Part shown: piece after piece, positions 1 through 7,987 of the stretch
Position numbering within the stretch: the stretch's first letter is position 1
Layout of the letters: each line of letters starts with the position of its first letter
Assembly (NCBI GenBank): GCA_964551175.1
Contig: CAZKBZ010000044.1
Location: forward strand, 1-21,906
Direction: 5' to 3'
DNA: 21,906 nt
Source: Desulfobulbus_C sp964551175
GTDB lineage: Bacteria; Desulfobacterota; Desulfobulbia; Desulfobulbales; Desulfobulbaceae
The notes under the pieces: generated by a model
What the model was told of the DNA's origin: nothing
What the model saw: the letters and a program-made list of their open reading frames with translations, nothing else
The model's database searches: none
Made by a program: the position numbers and the translations under genes

Positions 1-684
1 CCCATAAGCAAATGACCCCGTTAACTGAGCTTAAGCAGGTGAGGCGCCGGTAAGTTCGAGATAGCAGGATTATTCCTTCGATTCTGCAATATTTCGTTGA
101 CTTCCAACGTGCTGTTTTGTATTAATTCTTACGTTATTTATGAGCCAGGGGCTATTTTTTGAGTCTAAAGCAGGGCAATCAGGGGGCGCTCCATGAACGA
201 TTTGATGATGGGTCAAACAGTCGCTCAATGTGGTATGCATAGAGTCCTGTTTCTTCCATCCATCCAATTCTCATATCTTTCTGCCTGGCCTGAAAAGCGA
301 TTTCTTTTTCCTTCGCTGTTGCATTTCTCCTCGAATTCTTCCGGATTCAAGCTGAGCCGTTGACAATGGTTCGCGACTCTTTTTTTCACGCTTTTTCATG
401 TAACCAAAGGTACACTCTGTCGACCCGAGCCGTCCGAGATCTGTTCAGAGGAGATTCCCGGAGATGCTTGTCCCTGATTGCCATATCAATGCTCTTTGTA
501 TGTATTGTTTCAACTGCTGCGATGCTGCAGTTTCTGCAGAATTGCCGATATCCTGCCTGATTTGGGGATAGGTGGCGGATGAATTGATCTTTACGCCGCT
601 GACGTTTCCTGGTGGCTGCTGCTGTCTGTTTTAATCAATAAGGAGCCGGGCTCAATCTTTCAGCTCCGGTCATGGAAACTTATT
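1..684. other. Non-coding stretch upstream of sucC
   Basis: No convincing gene is visible in this stretch. The short open frames on either strand lack a good ribosome binding site or any recognisable family motif. A TTGACA hexamer occurs at 360-365, but no matching -10 element follows at 16-18 bp. The last 50 bases contain GGAGC/GCTCC repeats that could fold into a small hairpin in the sucC leader. I could not define the sucC promoter. Confidence 0.5.
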
Positions 685-1842
685 ATGAAAATTCATGAAT
701 ACCAGGCAAAGGAACTCTTTCACAAATATCAGGTACCAACTCCTGCAGGCAGAGTGAGTGATTCAGTGGAGGGGGTACGGCAAATTGCAGCTGACCTTGG
801 ACTGCCGGTTGTGGTTAAGGCCCAGATTCATGCAGGTGGGCGTGGCAAGGGTGGCGGCGTCAGACTGGCGAAGACTGATGCAGAAGTATCCGACTGTGCT
901 GATGCTATTCTTGGAATGACACTGGTTACCAAACAGACCGGTCCTGAAGGCCGGGTTGTACAGAAAGTGCTGGTGGAAAAAGGGGTTGCAATAAAAAAAG
1001 AGATGTACCTGTCAATCATTCCCGATCGTGAAACAGCCTGCATAACCATCGTTGCCAGTCAGGATGGCGGTATGGATATTGAAGAGGTTGCCGAAAAAAC
1101 ACCAGAGAGAATCATAAAAGTAGCAGTCAACCCTGTGACCGGAATCAAGGGGTATCATCTGCGGGAAGTGATGTTCGGCCTGGAACTGGAGAAAGCTTTG
1201 ATGAAGGAATTTTCCGGGATCCTCAGGAAGTTGTATACTCTTTTTGTGGAGTATGACTGTTCCATGGTGGAAATCAATCCTTTGATTGTCACCGAAGACG
1301 ATTCCATCATGGCCCTGGATGCAAAAATGGATATCGATTCCAATGCACTGTTCAGGCATCCTGATATCCTTGAAATGCATGATCCCAATGAAGATGATCC
1401 GATAGAGGCGGAAGCCGCTAGGTATGGTCTCAACTATATCAATCTGGACGGGAATGTCGGTAACATGGTGAATGGTGCAGGCCTGGCCATGGCAACGATG
1501 GACATCATCAAGCAGGCAGGCGCGGAACCGGCGAATTTCCTGGATGTAGGTGGTGGTGCGGATGCGGAAATGGTTGAAAACGGTTTTCGTCTTATCCTGA
1601 GCGATTCCAAGGTAAAGGGTATTCTGATTAATATTTTCGGTGGTATTCTTCGCTGTGATGTTCTGGCCCGGGGTGTTGTTCAGGCAGCCGGCAAGTTAAA
1701 ACTGTCGGTTCCGGTGGTTGTTCGGATGGAGGGGACAAATGTTGAGGAAGGCAGAAAAATTCTGGCCGAATCCGGCCTTGAATTGATCAATGCGGCCGAT
1801 CTGGCGGATGCAGCACGAAAAGTCGCCGACATTGTAGCCTGA
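685..1842 (+). CDS. sucC: Succinyl-CoA synthetase (ADP/GDP-forming) beta subunit
   Basis: This is the beta subunit of the enzyme that interconverts succinyl-CoA and succinate with substrate-level phosphorylation, in the cytoplasm as a complex with SucD. The 385 residues match the usual bacterial length (about 388). The N-terminus MKIHEYQAKELF is the family hallmark and opens an ATP-grasp domain (about 1-235), with the glycine-rich HAGGRGKGGG near residue 50. The C-terminal CoA-ligase domain contains the FLDVGGGA and INIFGGI motifs. The ribosome binding site is weak (GGAA before the ATG), but the start is fixed by the conserved N-terminus. sucD follows after 73 bases, and the methylmalonyl-CoA genes around it suggest that succinyl-CoA is exchanged with the propionate pathway. 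Function is certain; nucleotide preference cannot be read from the sequence. Confidence 0.97.
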   Translation: MKIHEYQAKELFHKYQVPTPAGRVSDSVEGVRQIAADLGLPVVVKAQIHAGGRGKGGGVRLAKTDAEVSDCADAILGMTLVTKQTGPEGRVVQKVLVEKGVAIKKEMYLSIIPDRETACITIVASQDGGMDIEEVAEKTPERIIKVAVNPVTGIKGYHLREVMFGLELEKALMKEFSGILRKLYTLFVEYDCSMVEINPLIVTEDDSIMALDAKMDIDSNALFRHPDILEMHDPNEDDPIEAEAARYGLNYINLDGNVGNMVNGAGLAMATMDIIKQAGAEPANFLDVGGGADAEMVENGFRLILSDSKVKGILINIFGGILRCDVLARGVVQAAGKLKLSVPVVVRMEGTNVEEGRKILAESGLELINAADLADAARKVADIVA

Positions 1843-1915
1843 TGCCGGGATTATTCGAGCAAAGGGTCAGTCCATACAAAGGATACGCATAGAAAAATAT
1901 TCTTCAGGAAACTAT

Positions 1916-2788
1916 ATGAGCATCTTCGTCAATTCCCAAACACGTGTTTTGGTCCAGGGCATTACCGGCAAAGAGGGACAGTTTCACACCCGGCAGTGTA
2001 TAGAATACGGTACCCGGGTGGTTGCCGGTGTGACGCCGGGCAAAGGCGGTCAGTCCATGGATGATGTACCTGTCTTCAATACTGTCAGAGAGGCAAAGGA
2101 GCAGACAGGAGCCAATGCATCCATGATCCTGGTTCCCCCTCCTTTTGCTGCAGATGCCATTCTTGAGGCCATTGATGCCGGGGTTGAGCTGGTTGTCTGT
2201 ATTACTGAAGGAATTCCAGTAATGGATATGCTCACCGTCAAAAATTATCTGGCCATGAAAGATACCCGTCTGATCGGCCCCAACTGCCCGGGTATCATAA
2301 CTCCCGGTGAGTGTAAAATCGGAATCATGCCCGGACCCATTCACACTCCGGGCGGTCCGGTCGGTGTTGTCTCCCGTTCGGGGACTCTCACCTATGAAGT
2401 GGTCCACCAGTTAACTGAAGTCGGTCTTGGCCAGACGACATGTATCGGAATCGGGGGTGACCCGGTAAACGGTACAGGTTTTCTTGACTGTCTCAAAGCA
2501 TTTAACGATGATCCGGAAACCGGGTCTGTAGTCATGGTCGGCGAGATCGGCGGGAATGCCGAAGAGCAGGCTTCCGCCTGGATTCAAGCAAACATGAATA
2601 AACCTGTTGTAGGCTTTATCGCAGGCATTACCGCACCTCCGGGGCGCCGCATGGGGCATGCAGGAGCCATTGTCAGTGGCGGCCAGGGAACTGCGGAGGC
2701 AAAGATAAAAGCAATGGAGGAATCCGGGATTACTGTCTGCAAGGATTTAGGAACACTTGGCAGGTTGTGTAAAGAAGTCTTTTCTTGA
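1916..2788 (+). CDS. sucD: Succinyl-CoA synthetase alpha subunit
   Basis: This is the alpha subunit that binds CoA and carries the phosphohistidine intermediate of succinyl-CoA synthetase. The 290 residues equal the typical length. The N-terminal Rossmann domain has the VQGITGKEGQFH motif (residues 13-24). The ligase domain has IGPNCPGI near 120-127 and the phosphorylated histidine in GHAGAIVSGGQGTA, where His248 corresponds to the E. coli active-site His246. An AGGAAA Shine-Dalgarno sequence lies just before the ATG. It follows sucC closely and is almost certainly co-transcribed. No obvious terminator separates it from the carboxyltransferase gene downstream, although a 173-base gap with two dyads intervenes. 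Confidence 0.97.
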   Translation: MSIFVNSQTRVLVQGITGKEGQFHTRQCIEYGTRVVAGVTPGKGGQSMDDVPVFNTVREAKEQTGANASMILVPPPFAADAILEAIDAGVELVVCITEGIPVMDMLTVKNYLAMKDTRLIGPNCPGIITPGECKIGIMPGPIHTPGGPVGVVSRSGTLTYEVVHQLTEVGLGQTTCIGIGGDPVNGTGFLDCLKAFNDDPETGSVVMVGEIGGNAEEQASAWIQANMNKPVVGFIAGITAPPGRRMGHAGAIVSGGQGTAEAKIKAMEESGITVCKDLGTLGRLCKEVFS

Positions 2789-2853
2789 AGAATACTTGCT
2801 TGTTAGTGTCTGTCCTGAATTGAGGGGGGAGTTTGCTGCAGCCTTGGGAACTG

Positions 2854-2869
2854 TTGTTCAGCTGAACAA
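2854..2869. repeat. Perfect 16-bp palindrome, possible operator
   Basis: TTGTTCAGCTGAACAA is a perfect 16-bp dyad in the gap between sucD and the carboxyltransferase gene. It has no T-run, so it is not a terminator. Its size and position fit a binding site for a dimeric regulator, but no regulator gene is in the window, so this is inference only. Confidence 0.35.
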
Positions 2870-2924
2870 TTCTGCAGTCCGCTAAACTCCTGCAGGTCTC
2901 AATAATAACTCAACGTATTGTACC

Positions 2925-2940
2925 TCGTGAACGATCACGA
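2925..2940. repeat. Interrupted dyad just upstream of the mmdA-like start
   Basis: TCGTGA and TCACGA form 6-bp inverted arms around a 4-base spacer, ending 21 bases before the proposed ATG at 2962. It could be an operator or a small leader hairpin. It differs in sequence from the palindrome at 2854-2869, so the two are not copies of one site. Confidence 0.25.
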
Positions 2941-2961
2941 ATCTTGTTGCAAGGAGCTGAT

Positions 2962-4512
2962 ATGAAGATGATGGAGTTGGTGGATGAGCTGCGCGCTCGC
3001 CGGGAAAAAGCGAGATTGGGCGGTGGCCAGGCAAGAATAGACAAGCAGCATGCAAAAGGAAGCATGACTGCCAGGGAACGGATCGATCTCCTGCTTGATA
3101 AGGGTTCCTTTGAAGAATTTGACATGTTCAAGCTTCACAGGTGCCGGGATTTCGGTATGGAAAAGCAGCTTTATCCCGGTGATGGAGTTGTAACGGGTTT
3201 TGGCACGATCGATGGCAGAACAGTGTATGTTTTTGCCCAGGATTTTACGGTACTGGGGGGATCGCTGTCGGAGACATTTGCAGAAAAAATCTGCAAGATA
3301 ATGGATCTGGCCATGAAAAACGGTGCTCCGGTTATCGGATTGAACGATTCAGGTGGTGCACGGATCCAGGAAGGAATTGAAAGCCTGGCAGGGTATACCA
3401 ATATCTTCCAGCGAAATGTGATGGCTTCCGGGGTGATCCCGCAGATTTCCGCAATATTCGGTCCCTGTGCAGGCGGCGCTGTGTATTCTCCAGCCTTGAC
3501 TGATTTTGTGGTGATGGTGCAGGAAAAATCCTACATGTTTCTTACCGGACCCAAGGTGGTCAAGGCAATTACCCATGAAGACGTAACGGTCGAAGAACTT
3601 GGTGGTGCTGCCATGCATGCGAGCAAAAGCGGTACGGCCGACTATCCGGCTGCTTCCGGGGAAGATGCCATTGCCTTTATTCGCAGGCTGCTCTCTTTTC
3701 TGCCCCAGAACAACATGGAAAATCCTCCAGTTGTTGAATGTTCAGATCCGGCCGACCGTCTGTCAATAGAGCTGAACAGCATACTGCCGGAGAACACCAA
3801 TGCAGCCTATGACATGAAAGAGGTTATCCTGCTTACGGTAGATAACGGCGATTTTTTTGAGATAAAAGAAAATTTTGCACCGAACCTGATTGTCGGCTTT
3901 GCCCGTTACAACGGGATGAGTGTCGGCATCGTCGCCAATCAACCCGCATACCTGTCCGGGGTTCTTGACATTGATGCATCGGTGAAGGGTGCCAGATTTG
4001 TGCGGTTCTGTGACTGTTTTAATATTCCGGTTGTCACCTTTGTCGATGTGCCCGGTTTTCTGCCCGGCACAGCCCAGGAACATGGCGGTGTGATCAGAAA
4101 CGGCGCGAAAATTCTTTATGCCTTTGCCGAGGCGACTATTCCCAAGGTGACTGTAATAATCCGCAAGGGCTATGGAGGAGCATTTTGTGTTATGTCATCC
4201 AAGCATTTGCGTGGTGACATCAATTACTCATGGCCCAGTGGTGAGATTGCCGTTATGGGAGCCAAGGGAGCTGTTGAAGTGCTTTACGCAAGAGCTGCGA
4301 AAAAAACAGATGACCCTGAAGCCTTTCTGGCTGAGAAAGAAAAGGAATATCAGGATAAGGTCGCCAATCCCTATATAGCAGCCCAGCGGGGGTATATTGA
4401 CGATATCATCAAACCGTCACGGACCCGCATCAGAATAATCAGTGCCTTGAAGTTGCTGCGAAACAAGCGCGATACAAATCCCATGAAGAAACATGGCAAT
4501 ATTCCGTTGTAA
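2962..4512 (+). CDS. Methylmalonyl-CoA carboxyltransferase 12S subunit / MmdA-type acyl-CoA carboxylase
   Basis: This subunit carries out the acyl-CoA half of biotin-dependent carboxyl transfer (methylmalonyl-CoA + biotin-enzyme to propionyl-CoA + carboxybiotin-enzyme). The 516 residues match the 12S/MmdA/PccB family. Two crotonase-like carboxyltransferase domains are seen. The N-terminal one has GGSLSETFAEKI and NDSGGARIQEG, with GPCAGGAVYSPA forming an oxyanion loop. The C-terminal one has FVDVPGFLPG and a GYGGAFCVM loop. The C-terminal KRDTNPMKKHGNIPL is typical. I start it at the ATG at 2962, because AAGGAG lies 5 bases upstream; a TTG at 2944 would include the Shine-Dalgarno in the coding region. 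With no biotin carboxylase or MmdB in view and a 5S-biotin protein downstream, a transcarboxylase role is more likely than a Na+-pumping decarboxylase or propionyl-CoA carboxylase. Confidence 0.92.
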   Translation: MKMMELVDELRARREKARLGGGQARIDKQHAKGSMTARERIDLLLDKGSFEEFDMFKLHRCRDFGMEKQLYPGDGVVTGFGTIDGRTVYVFAQDFTVLGGSLSETFAEKICKIMDLAMKNGAPVIGLNDSGGARIQEGIESLAGYTNIFQRNVMASGVIPQISAIFGPCAGGAVYSPALTDFVVMVQEKSYMFLTGPKVVKAITHEDVTVEELGGAAMHASKSGTADYPAASGEDAIAFIRRLLSFLPQNNMENPPVVECSDPADRLSIELNSILPENTNAAYDMKEVILLTVDNGDFFEIKENFAPNLIVGFARYNGMSVGIVANQPAYLSGVLDIDASVKGARFVRFCDCFNIPVVTFVDVPGFLPGTAQEHGGVIRNGAKILYAFAEATIPKVTVIIRKGYGGAFCVMSSKHLRGDINYSWPSGEIAVMGAKGAVEVLYARAAKKTDDPEAFLAEKEKEYQDKVANPYIAAQRGYIDDIIKPSRTRIRIISALKLLRNKRDTNPMKKHGNIPL

Positions 4513-4644
4513 CCAGCATGGCTGGATCAGGTTCGTCAGCCTTGGGTCAAGAATGAAAATATCTCACTCCGACATGGCAAGGTCTGAGCTGCCCGCCGTT
4601 TTCATATAAACTACCGGATCATTCAGTTTACCAGGGAGAAAGCA

Positions 4645-4929
4645 ATGGCTGTGAAAATATTGATACGCAGAAAGGTTACAAGTGAGAATACAGCTGAACT
4701 GACAGCACTTCTTAAAAAACTCAGGGCACTCACCCTGGAGCAGCCCGGATATATTTCCGGGGAAACGCTTAACCGGATGGATAAGACGGATGAAACCCTG
4801 GTGATCAGCACCTGGCGTTCAATCGAGGACTGGAACAGATGGGTGAATGATCCCAAAAGAGAAGAAATTCAGGTTGTCATTGACAGACTGCTGGGACAGG
4901 ATACGGAGTATGCAATCTACAGCACATAG
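4645..4929 (+). CDS. Small antibiotic-biosynthesis-monooxygenase (ABM) fold protein
   Basis: This 94-residue protein has the pattern of the dimeric alpha+beta barrel ABM superfamily: an opening beta strand (AVKILIRRKV), a helix, a GYISGETL strand, then the W-S-I-E-D-W-N-R-W segment (about 57-66), matching the family's usual W.s.edW..W signature. Such proteins include small monooxygenases, but many have no known substrate and act as stress or accessory proteins. It has a GGGAGA ribosome binding site. It sits between the 12S gene and a hairpin terminator, so it is probably the last gene of a sucCD-12S transcript. Its role in the pathway is unknown; the fold assignment is fairly secure. Confidence 0.75.
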   Translation: MAVKILIRRKVTSENTAELTALLKKLRALTLEQPGYISGETLNRMDKTDETLVISTWRSIEDWNRWVNDPKREEIQVVIDRLLGQDTEYAIYST

Positions 4930-4984
4930 TTTATTCTGAATACCTGAACGGTATTTTTCCGGTGGCAGCTGATTGAGGGGTAAG

Positions 4985-5023
4985 CTACCGGACTGTTATT
5001 GTTCAGCAGTGGTAGATTTTTTT
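4985..5023 (+). terminator. Likely rho-independent terminator after the ABM gene
   Basis: CTACC and ACTG (4985-4995, with a GG bulge) pair with CAGT and GGTAG (5007-5015), followed by A and seven T residues. It would end the upstream transcript. A second GC-rich hairpin, CCGACC/GGTCGG, directly follows at 5024-5050. Confidence 0.55.
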
Positions 5024-5105
5024 CCGACCTGGTATTGCGGTGCGGGTCGGCATATGGATGAAAATGGGCTCAACTGAAGTTGTACTCAAACGAATAGGTG
5101 AGTTA

Positions 5106-5309
5106 ATGGCAGAAAAGGAAAAAAAAATAGCTGCTGCACTGAGCGCTGTCGGTCTCTATCTGGAACAGGAACAGGCGCTGGTGGCTGAGCAGAAAGGCGG
5201 ACTGATAGGTCAGGAAATTGCAGAGCTGACTCAATGGGGGCATAGTGGTCGTCAGGAGATGATGACGATGCGCCGATTGACGGAATTGAGAACCTTTCGC
5301 CGTATTTGA
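5106..5309 (+). CDS. Small soluble protein resembling the tail of OadG/MmdD-type decarboxylase subunits
   Basis: This is a 67-residue protein directly upstream of the transcarboxylase gene (59 bases). It has a helical N-terminus (MAEKEKKIAAALSAVGLYLEQE) and a C-terminal W-x-x-x-x-GRQ-x-x-M-x-x-R pattern ending in an arginine-rich tail. From memory, this arrangement resembles the cytoplasmic tails of gamma/delta subunits of biotin-dependent decarboxylases, but here there is no membrane anchor. I start it at 5106 because AGGTGAG lies directly upstream. A longer frame opens at a GTG at 5040, but that start lacks a Shine-Dalgarno and sits inside a hairpin. The likely role is a structural or linker subunit of the carboxyltransferase complex; this is inference from position and weak similarity. 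Confidence 0.55.
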   Translation: MAEKEKKIAAALSAVGLYLEQEQALVAEQKGGLIGQEIAELTQWGHSGRQEMMTMRRLTELRTFRRI

Positions 5310-5368
5310 TTTTAGGTACCCTTTAATGGTTCAGTTAACGATCAGGTAATACATAGAGGAGATATAGG

Positions 5369-7369
5369 ATGAGTGATCAAGTGAAGATGACCCCAATGGA
5401 TTATTCCGCAGATCGTCCTGAAGCGAAAAATCCTGTTAAAGTTATGGATTTATCGCTCCGGGACGGCCATCAGTCTCTGTTTGCAACCCGTGGCCGTACG
5501 GAAGACATGATTCCGGTAGCCGAGATGATGGATGAAATCGGGTTCTGGGCTATTGAGACCTGGGGTGGTGCAACGTTTGACACCATGCACCGGTTTTTAA
5601 ACGAGGACCCCTGGGAGCGTCTGCGCACCTTGAAACGCTATATCAAAAAAACGCCATTCTCAATGCTGCTGCGTGCTCAGAACCTGGTGGGCTACAGAAA
5701 CTATGCCGATGACCTGGCCTATGCTTTTGTGGAGCGGGCTGCTGAAAACGGCATGGATATCTTCAGGACCTTTGATGCTTTAAATGATTATCGGAATTTT
5801 GAAACCGTTGTTGAGCAGATTAAAAAATGCGGTAAACATTTCCAGGGCTGTATCTGTTATACACTGACCGAGCCCCGGCTTGGGGGTGATGTCTATAATC
5901 TTGATTACTTTGTTGACCGTGCAAAATCACTGGAGTCCATGGGTGCTGATTCAGTCTGTATAAAAGACATGGCAGGTCTCATGGCACCCTATGACGCCTA
6001 CGCGCTGATCAAGGCATTGAAGGAGGCTGTCAAGGTTCCCATTCATCTGCACAGCCATTTTACCTCGGGCATGTCGCCGATGACGCATCTCAAGGCAATT
6101 GAGGCTGGAGTGGATATTGTCGACACCTGCATGACTCCCTATGCCTATCGGACCTCCCATGCGGCTGTTGAACCCCTTGTCATGGCCCTGTTGGGCACAA
6201 ATCGAGATACCGGTTTTGATATCAGAAAGCTGGCAGCGATTAATGAGATTCTCGAAAAAGAAATCATGCCCAAGTACAAGCATCTGCTTGATGACTCAAA
6301 GGTTTCGATCATCGATATCAACGTACTGCTGCATCAGACACCGGGTGGAATGCTTTCAAATCTTGTGAACCAGCTTCGCGAGATGGATGCCCTGGACAAG
6401 ATTGATGAAGTATACAAGGAACTGCCGCGCGTGCGTAAGGATCTTGGTCAGATTCCTCTGGTTACCCCCACCAGTCAGATTGTCGGAGTTCAGACGGTAA
6501 ATAATGTACTGCACGATACGGAAGGTGAACGATATACCATGATTACAGGACAGGTAAAGGATCTCTGCTATGGGTTATACGGCAAGACGGCGGTCCCGAT
6601 CAACAAGGAACTGCAGAAAAAGGCATTAAAGGGCTATCCCCGCGGGGAGGAGCCTATTACCTGTCGTCCGGCTGAGGTACTGGAACCGGAACTTGAAAAG
6701 GCTAAGAAAGAGATCGGAGATCTTGCCGTTGATATGGATGACCTGATCCTGTATGCCCAGTTTCCGGTCACTGGTAAAAAATTTCTTGAATGGAAATATG
6801 GAAAGTCGGAAGTTCCGGACAGTGTGAAGCCGATCACCCTGGAAGATGTAAAAAAACGGGATGAGCTGATCAAGAAAGCGCTGGCTGGTGAGCTGATTGA
6901 ACGCAAGAGTGATGAACCTGATAAATCTGCAGCTTTGCGGACCTTCAATGTTTTTGTGGATAATGAATATTTCAAGGTTGAAGTCGATCCGACCGGAGAT
7001 TTTCCGGTATTCTCGACTCCGCCGGTGGCCGCATCTCAACCGGCAGCTCCGGCCGCACCTTCGGCTGCAGCCTCTGCTAAGCCTGCAGTCCCCCCGGCGG
7101 CTCCTGCCGCTCCAACTCCGAAAGCACCTGAACCCGAAGCGGCAGGGGATACTGACGGCACTCTTCTGTTGGCTCCCATGCCCGGCATGATAGTCAAATT
7201 TCTGAAAGGTGAGGGTGAGAGCGTCAAAAAGGGCGATCCGGTAGTTGTACTGGAAGCCATGAAAATGGAAAATTCTCTTCCTGCTCCGGCGGATGGTGTT
7301 GTCAAGAGTATCAAATTTGCGAGTGGTGACAGTGTGACAAAGGGTGCGGTTCTCTGCGTGATCGGATAA
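5369..7369 (+). CDS. Fused transcarboxylase 5S subunit and biotin carrier (pyruvate carboxyltransferase + 1.3S)
   Basis: This 666-residue protein joins the pyruvate/oxaloacetate carboxyltransferase half-reaction to the biotin carrier. The TIM-barrel carboxyltransferase domain (about 20-300) has the metal-site residues expected of the family: Asp27 in DLSLRDGHQSL, the carbamylatable Lys199 in CIKDMAG, and His226/His228 in HLHSH. WGGATFDT and NEDPWERLR are hallmark motifs. A conserved helical domain with LVTPTSQIVG follows (to about 545). A Pro/Ala linker (about 548-597) then leads to a biotinyl domain with Lys632 in EAMKMEN, 34 residues before the C-terminus. In Propionibacterium these are separate 5S and 1.3S proteins. 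OadA and PycB share this architecture, but the neighbouring 12S gene and absence of OadB or a biotin carboxylase favour transcarboxylase. GAGGAGA precedes the ATG. Confidence 0.9.
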   Translation: MSDQVKMTPMDYSADRPEAKNPVKVMDLSLRDGHQSLFATRGRTEDMIPVAEMMDEIGFWAIETWGGATFDTMHRFLNEDPWERLRTLKRYIKKTPFSMLLRAQNLVGYRNYADDLAYAFVERAAENGMDIFRTFDALNDYRNFETVVEQIKKCGKHFQGCICYTLTEPRLGGDVYNLDYFVDRAKSLESMGADSVCIKDMAGLMAPYDAYALIKALKEAVKVPIHLHSHFTSGMSPMTHLKAIEAGVDIVDTCMTPYAYRTSHAAVEPLVMALLGTNRDTGFDIRKLAAINEILEKEIMPKYKHLLDDSKVSIIDINVLLHQTPGGMLSNLVNQLREMDALDKIDEVYKELPRVRKDLGQIPLVTPTSQIVGVQTVNNVLHDTEGERYTMITGQVKDLCYGLYGKTAVPINKELQKKALKGYPRGEEPITCRPAEVLEPELEKAKKEIGDLAVDMDDLILYAQFPVTGKKFLEWKYGKSEVPDSVKPITLEDVKKRDELIKKALAGELIERKSDEPDKSAALRTFNVFVDNEYFKVEVDPTGDFPVFSTPPVAASQPAAPAAPSAAASAKPAVPPAAPAAPTPKAPEPEAAGDTDGTLLLAPMPGMIVKFLKGEGESVKKGDPVVVLEAMKMENSLPAPADGVVKSIKFASGDSVTKGAVLCVIG

Positions 7370-7389
7370 CTGTAAACCTGAAAAAAATC

Positions 7390-7438
7390 AGGCGTGGAAA
7401 TCCTTCAAAATGATTGCTGGATCTTCACGCCTTTTTTG
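7390..7438 (+). terminator. Rho-independent terminator after the transcarboxylase gene
   Basis: AGGCGTG plus ATCC on the left pair with GGAT plus CACGCCT on the right around a small internal mismatch. The hairpin is followed by TTTTTT. It lies 20 bases past the stop codon and separates the transcarboxylase gene from the carbonic anhydrase gene. Confidence 0.7.
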
Positions 7439-7468
7439 TCTGCGCCTCCTGAAAACAGTTGAAATGAT

Positions 7469-7978
7469 ATGCTGATACGGGAAATCAAAGGTCATAAACC
7501 AAGAATTGGTAAGGATTGTTTCATTGCCGACAATGCCGTTATTGTTGGAGAAGTGGAGATGGGGGATCAGTGCAGCATCTGGTTTAATGCTGTGATCCGC
7601 GGGGATGTTCACTATATCAGAATGGGGAACAAGGTGAATGTTCAGGATGGTGCAGTTGTTCACGGAACGTATCAGAAATCACCCACAACTATTGGTAACT
7701 GCGTTTCTATCGGTCACAATGCTATAGTTCACGGCTGTACAGTTTGCGACAATGTACTCATCGGCATGGGTTCGATTGTGATGGATGATTGTGTTGTTGA
7801 GAGTAATACCATTATTGCTGCAGGGGCTGTGGTCACCCAGGGCACCCGTGTGGTGGGTAACAGTATCTATGCAGGGACTCCTGCCAGGAAGATAAAAGAT
7901 ATCTCAGCAGAGCTCATTTCCGGTGAGATAGAAAGAATTGCCACTAACTATATTCATTATTCCAGCTGGTACAGATAG
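7469..7978 (+). CDS. Gamma-class carbonic anhydrase family protein
   Basis: This is a left-handed beta-helix protein of the gamma carbonic anhydrase / PaaY / YrdA group, 169 residues. Hexapeptide repeats run from about 12 to 145. The three zinc-ligand histidines of the family are present: His65 (VVHGT), His83 and His88 (IGHNAIVHG). RGDVHYI and NVQDG are also conserved. The expected reaction is CO2 hydration in the cytoplasm, as a trimer, although many short family members are weakly active or have other roles. It follows a terminator, so it may have its own promoter, and its ribosome binding site is poor. It converges on meaB with only 9 bases between stop codons. A role in bicarbonate supply for the carboxylation genes is plausible but not shown; a transcarboxylase does not itself release CO2. 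Confidence 0.88.
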   Translation: MLIREIKGHKPRIGKDCFIADNAVIVGEVEMGDQCSIWFNAVIRGDVHYIRMGNKVNVQDGAVVHGTYQKSPTTIGNCVSIGHNAIVHGCTVCDNVLIGMGSIVMDDCVVESNTIIAAGAVVTQGTRVVGNSIYAGTPARKIKDISAELISGEIERIATNYIHYSSWYR

Positions 7979-7987
7979 CAGTCTGGA

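Noticed and set aside
70..267. 65-codon minus-strand frame
   Set aside because: No family resemblance, no ribosome binding site, no context; probably chance.
360..560. 66-codon open frame with a hydrophobic stretch upstream of sucC
   Set aside because: Starts at TTG within a TTGACA-like string, has no ribosome binding site and no recognisable motif; most likely chance.
464..571. 35-residue Cys-rich frame (six Cys) with GAGGAG upstream
   Set aside because: Shine-Dalgarno spacing is loose, the frame is very short and nothing else supports translation; too weak to call.
5369..7369. Oxaloacetate decarboxylase alpha (oadA) or pyruvate carboxylase subunit B as the main call
   Set aside because: Same architecture, but no OadB or biotin carboxylase is present and a 12S-type gene is adjacent, so transcarboxylase fits better.
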